Of a stretch of DNA of 64,000 nt, positions 54,301 through 62,116 are shown piece by piece. Under the pieces are notes generated by a model, which worked only from the letters and a program-made list of their open reading frames with translations, ran no database searches and was not told where the DNA came from. The stretch is from Pseudoalteromonas sp. 0303 (GTDB taxonomy: Bacteria > Pseudomonadota > Gammaproteobacteria > Enterobacterales > Alteromonadaceae), in contig NZ_JABVXF010000022.1 in the NCBI RefSeq assembly GCF_013349995.1, positions 25,529 to 89,528 on the forward strand, given 5' to 3'. The position numbers were made by a program, and so were the translations under genes. How positions within the stretch are numbered: the stretch's first letter is position 1; every line of letters begins with the position of its first letter.

Positions 54301-54439
54301 CTTGCACATTTGTCACATCAGGAAAGGCATCTAAATTAAGTTTTGGGATCATAAATGCACTCACTGCAATCGCTGCAAGTAAGGCCAATACCACCAGTAA
54401 ACGGTTCTTTATCACCGCCTCAATTAATAAATTAAACAT
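51329..54439 (-). CDS. czcA: Heavy-metal RND efflux pump, CzcA family
   Basis: This 1036-residue inner-membrane proton antiporter exports metal ions. The helix-4 relay region reads GGIAVAIGMLVDGSVVMVENV, which is of the metal (HME) group and differs from the drug pumps. It does not show the DFG signature of the Zn/Co/Cd-type pumps, so the metal cannot be read. The gene follows czcB after 9 bp. No outer-membrane factor gene lies beside it, so CzcA must borrow one, for example a NodT/TolC-type channel encoded elsewhere. Confidence 0.9.
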   Translation of the reverse strand: MFNLLIEAVIKNRLLVVLALLAAIAVSAFMIPKLNLDAFPDVTNVQVAVNTEAPGLAAEEVEQLITYPIEAVMYALPDVEQVRSISKTGLSGVTVVFKEGVDIYFARQLVFERLQSAKELIPAGVGMPTMGPNTSGLGQVYQYLLEAKPDANIDSMALRSLNDWVVKLLILPIDGVTDILSFGGEVKQYQVNINPNKLLAYDLTQQDVSNALDANNSNVGGWYMNRGQEQLVIRGTGWFTPGDKGLAEIAQTPIKTIDGTVVKVADVANVELGSEIRQGAVTLSKRNEQGEIVNRGEVVTGIVLKRMGANTKQTIDGINARIEMINQALPKGVEFKAIYDQAELISQAVQTVIDALLLAFVFIIIVLALFLLDLRATFLVLLSIPISIGLALSVMAWLGLSANLMSLGGIAVAIGMLVDGSVVMVENVFRHLGLKHNQHKPSSKLVAIAAKEVARPIFFASLIILTVFLPLFSFEGVEAKLFQPMAVSIMLAIISAVIVALVVVPALCVYLFAKGVTVKQSILLKPIDILYQRALQKALQAKRSVLAIAGLLLIVAAVMLPRLGTEFVPELEEGTINLRVTLAPSASLDTAILVAPKLEAMLLEFSEVEYALSRIGRAEVGGDPEPVNNIEIYLGLKPHEQWVNAKTRVELQQLMEAKLEQFPGLLFNFSQPIATRVDELLSGVKAQLAIKLFGSDLGVLTEKGQQIEQLVQQIPGAKDVAMEQIGGEAQLIVKPNRLALSRFGLSVADLMDVVQHGIGGQSAGQIINANERYDIYVRIAKSFRQNPNVIADLRLQTPTGAIVRVGDVADVQIESGAPQVRRDDVQRRVVIQANVQGRDMGSVVADIRATIADKMQLPSGYSVAIGGQFENQQRAQQRLMIVVPVALLLIALLLYFAFSNLSQVVLILVNVPLAVIGGVIALYVSGQYLSVPSSVGFITLFGVAVLNGVVMVESINQRISAGDSKDKAVFEGAVSRLRPVLMTALTSMLGLIPMLLSTGIGAEIQKPLATVIVGGLVSATFLTLFVLPVLYKSMSK

Positions 54440-54448
54440 GCGTCACCT

Positions 54449-55576
54449 CTAGTGGTTATGCGGATCAAATCCGCCTTTAGCTAGCTGTGATGCAATAAAA
54501 AACGCACCTTGGGTGACAACTTCAAGCCCGGCTTTAATACCTAACACTTCGCGATAATCACCAAAACTTCTGCCAAGGGTTACTTCTTGGGCAGCAAAGC
54601 CACCATCGTCATCAACGACAAATAACTGCCAGTCACCATCTGCACTGCGTGTTAATGCGTTTTCAGGTACGGCAAGTACCTCTTGGTCTGTTTCAAAATG
54701 AAAATACACATCCGTAAACATGCCTGGGTGCAAACTATGCTTGGTGTTTTTTACCTCGAGCCTAACGGTTCGTGAACGTGTTTGTTCATCAATGGTATGT
54801 GCTTCTTGAATAACCCTTGCTTGATAGCGATTGGCGTTAACTTCTAACAGCGCCGTAGAGCCATTACTGATAGTACGGTCTTGATTAGCTGAAAGCTGAG
54901 CAGCAACCCAAAGTGCAGATTCATCGGCTATTAGCATTAGCTCAATCCCCGAATCAACTCGCTGACCTTGAGCAAAGTTATCGGTTAAAACAGCTCCCGA
55001 TGTTTGTGCAAACAAGGTGTATTCACCGAGTTTTTCTGGGCTTATGGTGAGTGTCTGTGCAATAGCTTGTTTTGATAAACCAAAGGCAACTAACCGGCTA
55101 TAAGCCACTTCATACTCAGCTTTGGCAGTTAAGATTTGCTTTTCGCTGACTGTGCCCGGGGTCATTTTAGTAACGCGTTGCCACTCGGCTTCTGCTAATC
55201 TAAATTCAGTTTGCTGGCTGGCTACTTCGCCACTAAATAAAGTGACTAAAGATTCTCCCTTATTTACATGCTGCCCTAATAAGGCATGGCGTTTTACAAC
55301 GATAGAATCAACACGCGGTGACACCACATAACTGGCATAGCCATTGGCTTTAATTTCGCCCGGTGCATACAAGGTTTGCTTGTGTTTTTTCAGTACAAGG
55401 CGTTCAACCTTGATATTAGCAAGTTGCTGTTGCTGCTCAGTTAAACTGACTTCATTAGCATGTTCAGCTTGATCATTTTCTTGATGGTTATGCGCTTGCT
55501 CTGTCGCATAAATATTTGTCACAGCCATATAGCATACGCACAGTAATGCGTAACGCATAAAATTTCTTAAATACAT
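54449..55576 (-). CDS. czcB: Heavy-metal RND periplasmic adaptor, CzcB family
   Basis: This 375-residue adaptor has a signal peptide (about 1-24) and a His-rich mature start (TEQAHNHQENDQAEHANE) of the kind that binds metal. A short coiled-coil hairpin (ASQQTEFRLAEAEWQRV) and beta-barrel domains follow, and the protein ends FDPHNH. It couples CzcA to an outer-membrane channel. The small His/Cys-rich gene 58 bp upstream is on the same strand and may be the first gene of the operon. Confidence 0.88.
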   Translation of the reverse strand: MYLRNFMRYALLCVCYMAVTNIYATEQAHNHQENDQAEHANEVSLTEQQQQLANIKVERLVLKKHKQTLYAPGEIKANGYASYVVSPRVDSIVVKRHALLGQHVNKGESLVTLFSGEVASQQTEFRLAEAEWQRVTKMTPGTVSEKQILTAKAEYEVAYSRLVAFGLSKQAIAQTLTISPEKLGEYTLFAQTSGAVLTDNFAQGQRVDSGIELMLIADESALWVAAQLSANQDRTISNGSTALLEVNANRYQARVIQEAHTIDEQTRSRTVRLEVKNTKHSLHPGMFTDVYFHFETDQEVLAVPENALTRSADGDWQLFVVDDDGGFAAQEVTLGRSFGDYREVLGIKAGLEVVTQGAFFIASQLAKGGFDPHNH

Positions 55577-55634
55577 ATAGTGTCTCTTACTTAAAATGGG
55601 CTAAGCCCAAATAAAATCTAAAAAGGGTTTTGGA

Positions 55635-56048
55635 TTAAGTAAGAGCTAAAATAGGTGGGCGATGAAGCGGTGCTAAGTCAGCCGATTTGAAGTTGAAATC
55701 AAGTGATCCAATTTTAGTGAAATAGATACCAGTACGTTCAGACAATTGCAGCGAATCAACAAACGCAGGGCTGTGACAAACATGACAATGGCCTTTCTCG
55801 GCTGAGTCAGACAACTGTTTACTAAGCTCTGCATGCTCTGATTGATGTAACAGGTGATCGCCATTGGCTGCGCAATGGGCTTCAAGGTCAATTTCTTCTG
55901 ATAGCAGTACCGAGGTGTGATTAAACGCAGCATTATGATCGGCCACATCAAAGCTATCCAGCAAGGGCTGGAGCAATAATACGCTAATCAAAATAATAAA
56001 TGCAGCTTTCACATTGAGCCTAAAAATTAGAACTAAAAGTTGGTACAA
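55635..56048 (-). CDS. Small His/Cys-rich membrane or exported protein, probably metal-linked
   Basis: This protein of 137 residues has an N-terminal hydrophobic segment (about 14-32, FIILISVLLLQPLLDSF) and a periplasmic part rich in His, including HCHVCHSPA. No known domain is assigned with confidence. Position directly before czcB and the His/Cys content suggest periplasmic metal binding or sensing, similar in size to small accessory proteins of czc/cus loci. It is divergent from the CDF transporter gene. Confidence 0.6.
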   Translation of the reverse strand: MYQLLVLIFRLNVKAAFIILISVLLLQPLLDSFDVADHNAAFNHTSVLLSEEIDLEAHCAANGDHLLHQSEHAELSKQLSDSAEKGHCHVCHSPAFVDSLQLSERTGIYFTKIGSLDFNFKSADLAPLHRPPILALT

Positions 56049-56128
56049 CGGCGATAAATTAACAAATCCACCGGCATTTGAACAGTAAATTATAATCTGT
56101 ACACGAACAAATCATTACAAACATTTCA

Positions 56129-56149
56129 ATACCACGGCACGCATGGTAT
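56129..56149. promoter_or_regulatory. Partly symmetrical sequence in the czc/CDF divergent region
   Basis: ATACCA and TGGTAT (56129-56134 and 56144-56149) are exact inverted 6-bp arms with a 9-bp spacer. They sit between the divergent metal-efflux genes, where one regulator could control both. No regulator gene is nearby. The element may be chance. Confidence 0.25.
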
Positions 56150-56182
56150 AAAAATAAAGCAAATCAATAACTCGGTATTTTT

Positions 56183-57043
56183 ATGGGACACGGACACCAC
56201 CATCATCACGATACAAATAACCAAAGCACCCGCCAACTCATGCTGGCAGTTGCAATCAATGTGTTATTAACTGTCGCTCAGGTGATTGGCGGCCTTGTTT
56301 CTGGCAGCTTATCGTTAATTGCTGATGCACTGCATAATTTAAGTGATGCCTCGTCGTTATTCATTGCCCTAATTGCCCGAAAAATTGGCGCCAAACCTGC
56401 CAACGATCGTTATCAATACGGCTACAAACGCGCTGAAATTTTAGCAACCCTATTTAACAGCTTAAGTTTAATTGTGATTGGTGGTTACCTAATTATTGAA
56501 GCCATCTCCAACTATTTAAACCCTGAGCCCATTGATGGCTGGATCATCATTTGGGTTGCAGGGTTTGCACTGGTTGTTGACCTAGTCACCGCCCTTTTAA
56601 CTTACAAAGCAGGCGCAAAAGACAGTATGAATATTCGTGCTGCGTTTATACATAATGTGTCTGATGCATTAGCTTCTATAGTGGTGATCATAGCAGGTAC
56701 CTTAATCATTCTTTATCAATGGTATATTGTTGATTTAATTGCCACTATGCTGATTTCTGTGTATGTCATTTACCATGGTGTTTTGTTGTTAATTGCGAGC
56801 AGTAAAATTTTGATGCAGGCAGCCCCTGATAATTTTGCTTTAACAGAAGCTATTACGGAGCTTAAAGCCCAATTTGCAATCACTGATGTTGATTACCTCA
56901 AAACATGGCAGGTAGATGATCATCACGTTCATTGCGAGCTCAAGTTTAGTGCCAAGCACAACATCAATAACGATGAAATACGTCACTTTTTACATGATAA
57001 CTTTGCAATTGAAAGCTGCACCATAGAACAAGTTTTAGTGTAA
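56183..57043 (+). CDS. Cation diffusion facilitator metal exporter
   Basis: This 286-residue CDF protein has six membrane helices and a cytosolic C-terminal domain. It starts with a His stretch (MGHGHHHHHD), a metal-handling feature of zinc members. The transport site appears as ADALHNLSDASS on helix 2 and FIHNVSDALASI on helix 5. These His-Asp pairs fit Zn/Cd-type members (ZitB-like) better than Mn-type ones. It is divergent from the czc genes; together they form a metal-export cluster. Confidence 0.9.
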   Translation: MGHGHHHHHDTNNQSTRQLMLAVAINVLLTVAQVIGGLVSGSLSLIADALHNLSDASSLFIALIARKIGAKPANDRYQYGYKRAEILATLFNSLSLIVIGGYLIIEAISNYLNPEPIDGWIIIWVAGFALVVDLVTALLTYKAGAKDSMNIRAAFIHNVSDALASIVVIIAGTLIILYQWYIVDLIATMLISVYVIYHGVLLLIASSKILMQAAPDNFALTEAITELKAQFAITDVDYLKTWQVDDHHVHCELKFSAKHNINNDEIRHFLHDNFAIESCTIEQVLV

Positions 57044-57051
57044 ATGTTACG

Positions 57052-57070
57052 CGTTATCATTTACTATTCA
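57052..57070. promoter_or_regulatory. Possible Fur box before the PepSY membrane protein gene
   Basis: CGTTATCATTTACTATTCA contains TTATCATTTA-type half-sites of the Fur consensus, with moderate overall agreement. It lies 35-53 bp upstream of the PepSY gene start, between that gene and the CDF gene. The functional context (iron receptor downstream) supports it; the sequence alone is only suggestive. Confidence 0.35.
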
Positions 57071-57104
57071 GTTTTGTTTTAACAGTAAACTGAAGGAACA
57101 AACC

Positions 57105-58178
57105 TTGTTGAAGTTGTGGTTACGTCGTACGCATTTATTGCTTGCCTTAGTAAGCGGTTTATTTTTGATTTGTTTAAGTTTGACCGGTGCGTTGCTTATT
57201 TACGCAAAAGATATTCAATACCTTACTCAAAGCGATAAATGGACTGTAACGCCAGCGGCTTCAGCACTTGATTTTGATAGCCTCATAAAACATGTTTCAG
57301 CTTCAACTAAACAACCAGTTACCCTGTTAATGCCTGAACAGCGAGGTGATCTTGCGTGGCAATTACAGTTGGCAAACAACCGCTATGTCAGTGTTAATCC
57401 ATACAACGGTCAAGTGTTACATGAGTATGATTACTACACTACGATTTATGGCTTTACCATGGCTTTGCACCGCTGGCTGCTTTATGAAGATGGCGATAAA
57501 AACCGCCCGCTAAGAAACTGGGTATCGGTGTGTGCGCTTATTCTTATTATTGAAATTCTGCTCGGCTTTTATATTTGGGTTAAGCCAAAAAATCGTATCA
57601 AACGCTTGGCTATTAAACGTAAAGCAAAATTTAGAGTGCTAATGTATCAGCTGCATACCGTTCTGGGTGTGTACTTTTTAATTCCACTCATTTTAATTGC
57701 TTACACAGGTATGGCGTTTAACTGGAAGCCACAAACCAAAGCCGTATTAGAATTTGTGATGCAAGGCACAGTTGAAGATAGACCAAAACCGCCAGCCGTT
57801 ATTCCCCCTTTAGCGGATACGCCTTTTCAAGTTCAAAAAGCGTTTGATAACGCACAAACTGTATTTCCTAAGGGTAAGTTATTTAGAATTTATTTACCGA
57901 AAAAGCCAACTGATAACATTGGTTTTAGAATAGAGAACCCAGGTGAAAGCCATGCCTATAGTTGGGTATGGGCAAACCCATATTCAGCAGATATTGTTGC
58001 AAGCTATGATGCCAGCCAAAGTTCTTGGACCACCCAAACATGGAACTTTAAATATAAGTTTCATATTGGTGATTTTGCAGGCCCTATTGTGCAATTACTG
58101 TGGTTGCTATTTGCTTTGTCACCGTTATTTTTCACGATTTCAGGTGTTTACTTTTGGTACAAACGGCACTACAAATAA
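57105..58178 (+). CDS. PepSY-associated TM-helix protein (probable iron-reductase-like)
   Basis: This 357-residue inner-membrane protein has four membrane helices (about residues 8-30, 140-160, 187-207 and 325-350) and periplasmic PepSY-type loops. The family (PiuB/FpvG-like) is linked to reduction of iron released from siderophores, with histidines in the helices (for example MALHRWLLYED and YQLHTVLGVYF). The start is a TTG at 57105 (or 57108) behind AAGGAAC. It precedes the DUF3703 and siderophore receptor genes and likely works with them. Confidence 0.8.
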   Translation: MLKLWLRRTHLLLALVSGLFLICLSLTGALLIYAKDIQYLTQSDKWTVTPAASALDFDSLIKHVSASTKQPVTLLMPEQRGDLAWQLQLANNRYVSVNPYNGQVLHEYDYYTTIYGFTMALHRWLLYEDGDKNRPLRNWVSVCALILIIEILLGFYIWVKPKNRIKRLAIKRKAKFRVLMYQLHTVLGVYFLIPLILIAYTGMAFNWKPQTKAVLEFVMQGTVEDRPKPPAVIPPLADTPFQVQKAFDNAQTVFPKGKLFRIYLPKKPTDNIGFRIENPGESHAYSWVWANPYSADIVASYDASQSSWTTQTWNFKYKFHIGDFAGPIVQLLWLLFALSPLFFTISGVYFWYKRHYK

Positions 58179-58206
58179 ACGACTTTTACTAAACATACCA
58201 TTCGCC

Positions 58207-58542
58207 ATGAATATTGAGCTCAAAAATGCCTTTAACACCGAAATGATATTGGCTGAAACGAGTTATAAGAAAGCAGATTACAAAACCGCTTTTTATCACC
58301 TAGAGCGGGCTCATATACTGGGTCAAAGCTATATCATTGCGCATACTTACTCTCATTGGTGGATGTGTAAAATTGGTTTTAAAACCCATAATGCCAAGGA
58401 AATAATTGGTCAGTTTGCTCGTATGGCTGCTTCAATTGTATTTTCGCGTATTTGGGTCCCTCTCGGTAACACCGGCGGCACTAATGTTAGCCCTTTCAAA
58501 CCAATGCCTATTCCAGACGACTTAAAACGTTTTTTAAGCTAA
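58207..58542 (+). CDS. DUF3703 family protein
   Basis: This protein of 111 residues starts with ELKNAFNTEMILAETSYKKADYKTAFYHLERAHILGQ. The helical pattern with HxxR/H-rich middle (HTYSHWWMCKIGFKTHN) is that of DUF3703. Function is unknown, and members often sit near metal-resistance or iron genes. The ATG at 58207 follows the PepSY stop by 28 bp; a longer frame extends upstream into the PepSY gene but has no start support. It ends 221 bp before the receptor gene. Confidence 0.75.
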   Translation: MNIELKNAFNTEMILAETSYKKADYKTAFYHLERAHILGQSYIIAHTYSHWWMCKIGFKTHNAKEIIGQFARMAASIVFSRIWVPLGNTGGTNVSPFKPMPIPDDLKRFLS

Positions 58543-58670
58543 AGCCGCTTTAATTTGCAGTTACTTGGTAGCTATTAAACACGACAATCCCCTATTTATC
58601 ATGATTCTCCATTTAAGCCCTTTGGCTTAAGCAAGCAGATACAAATGACTAAAACAACCCAATAATTTAT

Positions 58671-58689
58671 TGCAAATAATTATCATTAG
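58671..58689. promoter_or_regulatory. Fur box upstream of the siderophore receptor gene
   Basis: TGCAAATAATTATCATTAG contains the AATAATTATCATT core of the Fur consensus in good agreement (the other strand reads AATGATAATTATT). It lies 75-93 bp upstream of the receptor ATG, among AT-rich promoter sequence. Together with the gene type it supports iron repression. Confidence 0.7.
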
Positions 58690-58763
58690 CCTTGCCTTTA
58701 CACTTCTTTACATTTAGACTGCCGCACAATCACATAATAAATACCGATTTAACAAGGATAAAC

Positions 58764-60899
58764 ATGTTAAAAACTTCACTGACTCTGGTCGCTATTGCAA
58801 TTAGCAGCCAAGCATTTGCTGATGATGCCATCAATAAAAAACTTACCGCAGAAGAAATGGAACACGTTGTTGTATCAGGCAGCCGTGTATTTGAAAGCAT
58901 TGATGAAGTACCCGCTTCTGTAACGATTATTAGCCGAAAGCAAATTGAAGAGCATTTAAAAGTTAATCCAGAGCTACAAAGCTTACTTGCGCAAATGGTA
59001 CCAGGCCTTGCACCAGATACGGGTAGCTCGAGTAATACTGGTCAGAGTTTACGTGGCCGTGCACCACTTGTGATGATTGATGGTGTGCCACAATCTACAC
59101 CGCTCAGAAACGGCTCTTTGGGAGTTAAAACGCTCGACCCAAGTGCCATTGCGCGTATCGAAGTGATCAAAGGTGCTACCTCCGTTTATGGTAATGGTGC
59201 ATCAGGCGGTATTATTAATTACATCACAAAGCAGGCAACAAGTGATGGTCAGCCAGAAGGTGAGATCAGCCTATCGTCACGTTTTAGTGCAGTAAAACTA
59301 GAGGAAAGCGCCGGTGCGCGAGTCTCTGCTGCGGTTAATGGTCGAGCAGATAAACTTAGCTATTTATTTACCGCAAGTTACGAAGAAAACGGTGTTCAAC
59401 GTGACGCCGAAGGCGATATTCTTGGCCTACAGTATGGTTTATCTGATGCAGTAACAGAAAACTACTTCACCAAGCTTGGTTATGATTTTGACGATGAGAA
59501 GCAACTGCAATTTAGCTATAACTACTTTAGCTCTCAACAAAAAACCGATTTAGGTGACGTTGTTGGTAACCTAAACGATGGCGAAAAAACCTATGCTATT
59601 CATGTACCTAAAGAGCTACAAAAGCAAGGTAAACCACAAGGCCCAGATGGTAACGAAAACATTACCTTAAAATACACAGACTACGCCCTGTTTACTAATA
59701 CACAAATGACACTCGACCTTTACATGCAGGATATCGAGAATGTGTTTTTCTTTTCTACAAACTTAGCTAACCCAGACGAAGGCTACGAAGGCGGCCAATC
59801 AATTATTCGCTCTGAAAAGAAAGGTGCACGCGCTACGTTTAATACCCTTGTTGATTTTGACAATGTTGAAGCCACCTTCATTTATGGCCTTGATGCACTG
59901 AATGATGTGACTTCTCAGCCACTTGTAGATGGCCGTGTTTGGGTACCAGAAATGGATATGGAAAGCCTTGCTGGCTTTTTACAAACAAAATGGGTTATCA
60001 ATAATGATTTAGTCATTAAAGCGGGTGTGCGCCAAGAGAGCATTGATTTAACCGTTGATGATTACAATACCTTAAAGCTTTGCCGTTCAGAAACACAGTG
60101 CTCTGTGCCACTTAGCGTAAAAGGCGACACCATTGATTACGATGCAACCACTTATAATGTAGGTGTTAAATACAATTTACTTGAGGCTTTCAGCCCATTT
60201 GCCAATTATTCACAAGGGTCTGATATCTCAGATATTGGCCGCCTACTACGTTCAGCAACGGTGAATGATATTGGTCTAATTCAAACAGAAGCATCAATCA
60301 TCGATAACTATGAAATTGGTTTTACCTCACAGTTTGATAACTTACGTTTTGAATTTGCAGCTTACCGCAGTACATCAGAGTTTGGCACCACGAATAGCTT
60401 TAATGAAGTAACCGGTGTTTATGAGCCGGTACGTGCACCGCAAGAGATTTGGGGTTACGAAACATTAGTTGATTATAAAATTAACCCAACTCTAAAACTG
60501 GTTGCAACTTACAGCTATGTTGAAGGTAAAAACACTGAAGACGACATTTACTTAGGTTCGCGCCAAATAAGCCCACCAAAAGGCACTGCTAACTTAAACT
60601 GGCAGCCTAATGATGAGTTATCACTTACGGTGAGTTATTTATATGTGGGTTCACGCAAACGCTTTGAACCAAATGCAAACGGCGACTATGTTGGCGACCA
60701 AGGGCCAATTAGCAGTTACAACCTATTTAACCTAAGCGGTCGTTATAACTTTAGCGAGAACTGGCAAGCGTTTATGGGCGTAGAAAACCTATTTAACAAT
60801 GATTACTACCCTGCCCGTGCCCAGTCATACACCTATGGTGGCTATAACATTAAAGGTTTAGGTACCACTGTTACACTTGGTGCAACCTATAGTTTCTAA
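58764..60899 (+). CDS. TonB-dependent siderophore receptor
   Basis: This 711-residue outer-membrane receptor has a signal peptide ending SQAFADDA and a plug with EHVVVSGSRVFESIDEVPASV. The core motif is IEVIKGATSVYGNGASGGIINYITK. The barrel ends GATYSF with terminal Phe. The plug resembles siderophore receptors (FepA/FhuA-like PF07715 group). A longer frame starts at 58692, but the ATG at 58764 follows AAGGAT and starts a normal signal peptide. A Fur box and iron-storage genes flank it. Confidence 0.92.
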   Translation: MLKTSLTLVAIAISSQAFADDAINKKLTAEEMEHVVVSGSRVFESIDEVPASVTIISRKQIEEHLKVNPELQSLLAQMVPGLAPDTGSSSNTGQSLRGRAPLVMIDGVPQSTPLRNGSLGVKTLDPSAIARIEVIKGATSVYGNGASGGIINYITKQATSDGQPEGEISLSSRFSAVKLEESAGARVSAAVNGRADKLSYLFTASYEENGVQRDAEGDILGLQYGLSDAVTENYFTKLGYDFDDEKQLQFSYNYFSSQQKTDLGDVVGNLNDGEKTYAIHVPKELQKQGKPQGPDGNENITLKYTDYALFTNTQMTLDLYMQDIENVFFFSTNLANPDEGYEGGQSIIRSEKKGARATFNTLVDFDNVEATFIYGLDALNDVTSQPLVDGRVWVPEMDMESLAGFLQTKWVINNDLVIKAGVRQESIDLTVDDYNTLKLCRSETQCSVPLSVKGDTIDYDATTYNVGVKYNLLEAFSPFANYSQGSDISDIGRLLRSATVNDIGLIQTEASIIDNYEIGFTSQFDNLRFEFAAYRSTSEFGTTNSFNEVTGVYEPVRAPQEIWGYETLVDYKINPTLKLVATYSYVEGKNTEDDIYLGSRQISPPKGTANLNWQPNDELSLTVSYLYVGSRKRFEPNANGDYVGDQGPISSYNLFNLSGRYNFSENWQAFMGVENLFNNDYYPARAQSYTYGGYNIKGLGTTVTLGATYSF

Positions 60900-60921
60900 A
60901 TTAAACTTTGTTTAGAACAAC

Positions 60922-60948
60922 AAGCCCTTCTTAGTAAGGGCTTTTTTT
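60922..60948 (+). terminator. Intrinsic terminator after the siderophore receptor gene
   Basis: AAGCCCTT-CTTAGT-AAGGGCTT forms an 8-bp stem followed by seven T residues. It begins 22 bp after the stop codon. Confidence 0.85.
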
Positions 60949-61109
60949 ATTTAAGAATAGAAACGATAAATTGTTCATTTATCAACCATTAACGCAAACT
61001 TAAACGAGAATCACACTCAATAGTAAACAACTGATTTACAAAGGAAAAAGTTTGCAATCTTGTTTTTATATACTACAATTACCGCAACTTGGAATTCGAG
61101 GACAGCATT

Positions 61110-61583
61110 ATGAAAGGTAACCAAAAAGTCATCGATAGTTTTAACAAACTACTCGCAAACGAATTAGCTGCTATAGATCAATACTTTATTCATTCTCGTA
61201 TGTACGATGATTGGGGCCTAAATAAGCTGTATGAGCGTCTTAACCACGAAATGGAAGAAGAAAAAGATCACGCTGATTGGTTGATCAAACGTATTCTGTT
61301 TTTAGAAGGCGTACCAAACATGACTAAACGTCGTGATCTATTAATTGGCTCAGACGTTAAAAGCATGATGCAAAACGATTTAACACTTGAACTAGAAGTG
61401 GTTGACTGTGTTAAAGAAGCAATTGCCATCTGTGAGCAAGAAAAAGACTATCAATCACGCGAAGTGCTTGAAAAGTTATTATTTGATACAGAAGAAGATC
61501 ATGTTTACTGGTTAGAACAACAGCTTGGTCTAATCGACAAAATTGGTAGCCAAAACTACCATCAATCTCAAATGGGCGAATAG
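61110..61583 (+). CDS. bfr: Bacterioferritin subunit with ferroxidase site but no heme Met
   Basis: This four-helix ferritin subunit has 157 residues. By E. coli numbering the ferroxidase ligands are kept: Glu18 (LLANELAAI), Glu51, His54 (EKDHADWLI), Glu94, and a Glu/His pair equivalent to 127/130 (TEEDHVYWLE, shifted by one). Residue 52, the heme-ligating Met, is Lys. It should oxidise iron but not bind heme between its dimers. The ATG at 61110 begins the family sequence MKG; an earlier ATG at 61089 is less likely. It is paired with a second, complementary subunit gene 11 bp downstream. Confidence 0.92.
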   Translation: MKGNQKVIDSFNKLLANELAAIDQYFIHSRMYDDWGLNKLYERLNHEMEEEKDHADWLIKRILFLEGVPNMTKRRDLLIGSDVKSMMQNDLTLELEVVDCVKEAIAICEQEKDYQSREVLEKLLFDTEEDHVYWLEQQLGLIDKIGSQNYHQSQMGE

Positions 61584-61594
61584 AGGCTAATTGT

Positions 61595-62059
61595 ATGAAA
61601 GGCGATAAAAGCGTCATTGCTGCACTTAATAAAGTATTAGCGAATGAATTAGTAGGTATTAACCAATACTTTTTACACGCTCGTATGTTTAAAGATTTTG
61701 GCTTTTCAAAATTAGACAAAGCTGATTACAAAGTATCTATTCAAAAAATGAAAAACGCCGACCGTTTAATTGAGCGTATTTTGTTTTTAGAAGGTTTACC
61801 AAACCTACAAGATTTAGGTCGCCTACGTATTGGTGAAAACTCTGAAGAAATGATCGAAGCTAACATGAGCTTTGAACTTGATTCTCTACCTGATCTTAAA
61901 GCGGCAATTAAACTTGCTGAAGAGAAAAAAGATTACATCAGCCGTGAAGCGCTAGATAACATCTTAAATGAGCAAGAAGAACAGATTGATTGGCTTGAAA
62001 CACAGCAGCAGTTAATCAAAACCGCAGGGCTTGAGAATTACCTGCAATCTCAAATGTAA
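61595..62059 (+). CDS. bfr: Bacterioferritin subunit with heme Met but no ferroxidase site
   Basis: This 154-residue subunit starts MKGDKSVIAALNKVLANELVGINQYFLH, close to E. coli Bfr. By the same numbering, ferroxidase ligands are lost: Glu51 is Lys, His54 is Asn, Glu127 is Gln and His130 is Gln. Glu18, Glu94 and the heme ligand Met52 (IQKMKNADR) are kept. It therefore complements the first subunit, and a mixed shell is likely, as reported for two-subunit bacterioferritins of Neisseria and Pseudomonas. A two-way terminator follows. Confidence 0.92.
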   Translation: MKGDKSVIAALNKVLANELVGINQYFLHARMFKDFGFSKLDKADYKVSIQKMKNADRLIERILFLEGLPNLQDLGRLRIGENSEEMIEANMSFELDSLPDLKAAIKLAEEKKDYISREALDNILNEQEEQIDWLETQQQLIKTAGLENYLQSQM

Positions 62060-62072
62060 TTTGCTAAAACTT

Positions 62073-62098
62073 AAAAAAGCAGCCTAGGCTGCTTTTTT
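62073..62098. terminator. Bidirectional terminator between the bacterioferritin and MscS genes
   Basis: AAAAAAGCAGCCTAGGCTGCTTTTTT is a perfect palindrome with a GCAGCC/GGCTGC stem and A and T runs on either side. It serves convergent genes on both strands. Confidence 0.85.
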
Positions 62099-62116
62099 TA
62101 TAGCTAAGATTTGTGA

